DNA of 31,151 nucleotides, taken from positions 1 through 31,151 of IMG/VR virus record IMGVR_UViG_3300030104_000999; one strand, written 5' to 3'. This DNA is from a virus. Below the pieces are notes generated by a model, which had not been told where the DNA came from, ran no database searches, and was given only the letters and a program-made list of their open reading frames with translations. The translations under genes were made by a program, and so were the position numbers. Each line of letters starts with the position of its first letter. Positions within the stretch are counted from its first letter, which is position 1. Shown in pieces: positions 29,769 through 31,151 of the stretch.

Positions 29769-31151
29769 TAGATCGACTCCACTGGCGACTTCTGACCGAA
29801 AAATTGTGTGTTCGTTCGTCCAAAAGATCCCACCTGCGACTGAAATATTCTCGACAGCGCAGGCACCGTATCCGGGTCGACCACTGCTGTATTTACTGTA
29901 ATGTTCGAACCACCCGATCCAGTAAACGCCTGCAGTCCAGCACTGGCTGTACCAGTACCAGCACCCGTCGCCGGTACCACGCGTTCGCCCTGATGTAAAA
30001 TGTATCGACCATCTTTCGGTACATACCCGCCTGTCTGGAACCCGAAAGAAAATATATCTGCGAAGAAGTTTTTAATGGCTTTCCAGATCGCTTTAAAGCC
30101 ACGTACGAAACCTTTAAACAGTGCTTTCGGAAGACCACTAAAAAGCATTTTCAACATCTTAGGAATCATTTTAAACAGCGACGTAATAATCGCGACCGGA
30201 AATTCTGTAAGAAGGATCGGTATCAGTTCTTCCAGAATATTCGGAAGTCCAACGATTAAAGACTTAATCCCTTCGACGACTCCCATTACCATACCTTCGA
30301 CGAATTTACCCATTTCTTCGCCGCGATCGACCTGCTGTGCTGCTTTCTTTTCGTCTTCTTTAGTGACTTCGCCAGCCTTCGCGACGTCTTCCTGTGACAG
30401 ACCAGCCTGCGCGACCTGTTCTTCGCTGAAACCCTGCGACAGCATCTGGTCGCGCTGCTGCTGTTTTTTACTTTGACGGTTCGCGGCGATTTCTGCAGCG
30501 CGTTCTGCTTTCGCTTGCTCGAATGCCTGCGCACCACCCATACCGATCTGGAGCGCAGCGCCTGCTGCAGCGCCTGCTGGACCTGCTGCACCTGCTGCTG
30601 CTGCTGCCTGTCCAGCTGCGTCTGCACCTGCTGCTGCTGCTTTATTGGCTGCTGCGTTACCTGCAGCCTGTCCGACCAGCCCTGTTACCATACTGGCACC
30701 ACCAGTCTGTACAGTCTGCACCATTCCAGCAATACCACCCTGTCCACCGCTAAAAATGTTCGTTAACGACTTTCCAAGTTTTTCGAATTCGTTTCGTACT
30801 TGACCTTTAAATTGTTCTGGAATGAAACCAGTTAAAACACCGATCGCACCCTTTACGCCACGAACCAGAAGACCACCAGCGTCGCGCAGTGGTGCAGTCG
30901 CGCGACCGAAACCACGTGCGATCGCAGACGGTATTTCTTTTTCCACTGTCGTCGCAGACAGTTCGTTTATTCGCTTCTGGATTAAATCCATTTTTCGCGC
31001 GAATTCTTTTTCCATTTCTGCGAATGACGCTGTACCGTCTGTTCCAGCCTTTACTGCTGCTGCGCGTATCTTTTCGAAAGACGCTGCAAAATCCGACTGC
31101 TTCTGTGTGGTTCTTTCCAGTTCTGTCTGTGCTGGCATAAACGACGCAGTA
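29768..31151 (-). CDS. Tape measure protein, C-terminal part (continues from 1-1325 across the joint)
   Basis: This is the second part of the 869-residue tape measure. It includes an Ala/Gly-rich stretch (GNAAANKAAAAGADAAG and onward, 30570-30680), a Gln-rich stretch, and several hydrophobic amphipathic segments near 30080-30300 (PNILEELIPILLTEFPVAII; SLFKMIPKMLKMLFSGLP). The end shows the typical GGYVPKDGRYILHQGERVVP motif of tape measure C-termini. An ATG at 31138, the same base as 86, is internal. The stop overlaps the next start (TAATG). Confidence 0.9.
   Translation of the reverse strand, partial: TASFMPAQTELERTTQKQSDFAASFEKIRAAAVKAGTDGTASFAEMEKEFARKMDLIQKRINELSATTVEKEIPSAIARGFGRATAPLRDAGGLLVRGVKGAIGVLTGFIPEQFKGQVRNEFEKLGKSLTNIFSGGQGGIAGMVQTVQTGGASMVTGLVGQAAGNAAANKAAAAGADAAGQAAAAAGAAGPAGAAAGAALQIGMGGAQAFEQAKAERAAEIAANRQSKKQQQRDQMLSQGFSEEQVAQAGLSQEDVAKAGEVTKEDEKKAAQQVDRGEEMGKFVEGMVMGVVEGIKSLIVGLPNILEELIPILLTEFPVAIITSLFKMIPKMLKMLFSGLPKALFKGFVRGFKAIWKAIKNFFADIFSFGFQTGGYVPKDGRYILHQGERVVPATGAGTGTASAGLQAFTGSGGSNITVNTAVVDPDTVPALSRIFQSQVGSFGRTNTQFFGQKSPVESI
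31053..31151. repeat. Terminal direct repeat, right copy
   Basis: This is the second copy of the 99-base sequence found at 1-99. Collapsing the two copies gives a circle of 31,052 bp. A repeat of about 99 bases is typical of the overlap left by a k-mer assembler on a circular or terminally redundant phage genome. Confidence 0.95.

Noticed and set aside
1-31151. CRISPR array or insertion sequence
   Set aside because: No regularly spaced direct repeats with unique spacers were seen, and no transposase or terminal inverted repeats were found.
31053-31151. Biological terminal redundancy of a linear genome
   Set aside because: It falls within the tape measure gene, far from the terminase region and any expected packaging site, and is explained by assembly of a circle.

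Overview
The window is a complete, circularly closed genome of a tailed double-stranded DNA phage with siphovirus-type morphogenesis genes. Its first 99 bases are repeated exactly at its end (1-99 = 31053-31151). The tape-measure gene runs off the left edge and re-enters in the same frame from the right edge, so the unique circle is about 31,052 bp. Every supported gene, and the single tRNA gene, lies on the minus strand. Genes are packed with 1-8 base overlaps, often of the TAATG or ATGA kind, so transcription runs from high to low coordinates.

Layout in transcription order. (1) 31151-26.5 kb: C-terminal part of the tape measure and two large tail-tip proteins, with a small structural protein. 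(2) 26.5-23.6 kb: repeat-rich fibre-like protein and two small presumed virion proteins. (3) 23.6-21.4 kb: lysis region with a holin-like two-TM protein, three further small TM proteins, a YkuD/L,D-transpeptidase-like putative endolysin, one more TM/coiled-coil protein and an FmdB-type zinc ribbon. (4) A regulatory gap (21326-21451) with a 17-bp palindrome. (5) 21.3-18.0 kb: small accessory genes, including a multi-zinc protein, a 27-residue membrane peptide and a winged-helix regulator. (6) 18.0-14.15 kb: DNA metabolism, with an ERF annealing protein, a Gp157-like protein, a RusA-like resolvase, a replisome-organizer-like protein, a candidate helicase loader and a DPPY methyltransferase. (7) A structured gap with tRNA-Leu(UAA). 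(8) 13.9-6.4 kb: small and large terminase, MT-A70 methyltransferase, small zinc ribbon, portal fused to a MuF-type head protein, prohead protease with a long acidic tail, and HK97-fold capsid. (9) 6.4-1.3 kb: presumed decoration protein, head-tail connector, HK97 gp10-like protein, tail terminator, a DUF2341-like protein, tail tube, tail assembly chaperone with a candidate programmed frameshift, and the N-terminal part of the tape measure.

No DNA polymerase, primase, replicative helicase, integrase or convincing lysogeny repressor is visible. The phage therefore probably borrows the host replisome, directing it with its own organizer and loader, and recombines through ERF and RusA. The fibre-like protein has the AEINLLDG-type repeats common in aquatic phages, which hints at an aquatic bacterial host. 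The strong AGGAGG ribosome-binding sites show that the host uses Shine-Dalgarno initiation. The host itself cannot be named from the sequence.

Points of most interest: the portal-MuF fusion, the protease with a scaffold-like acidic tail, a +1/-2 frameshift candidate in the tail chaperone, an ERF protein ending in an SSB-type acidic tip, a conserved leader/RBS element repeated before five genes, a double-hairpin leader ahead of the resolvase gene, and a methyltransferase followed by a Com-like zinc ribbon.
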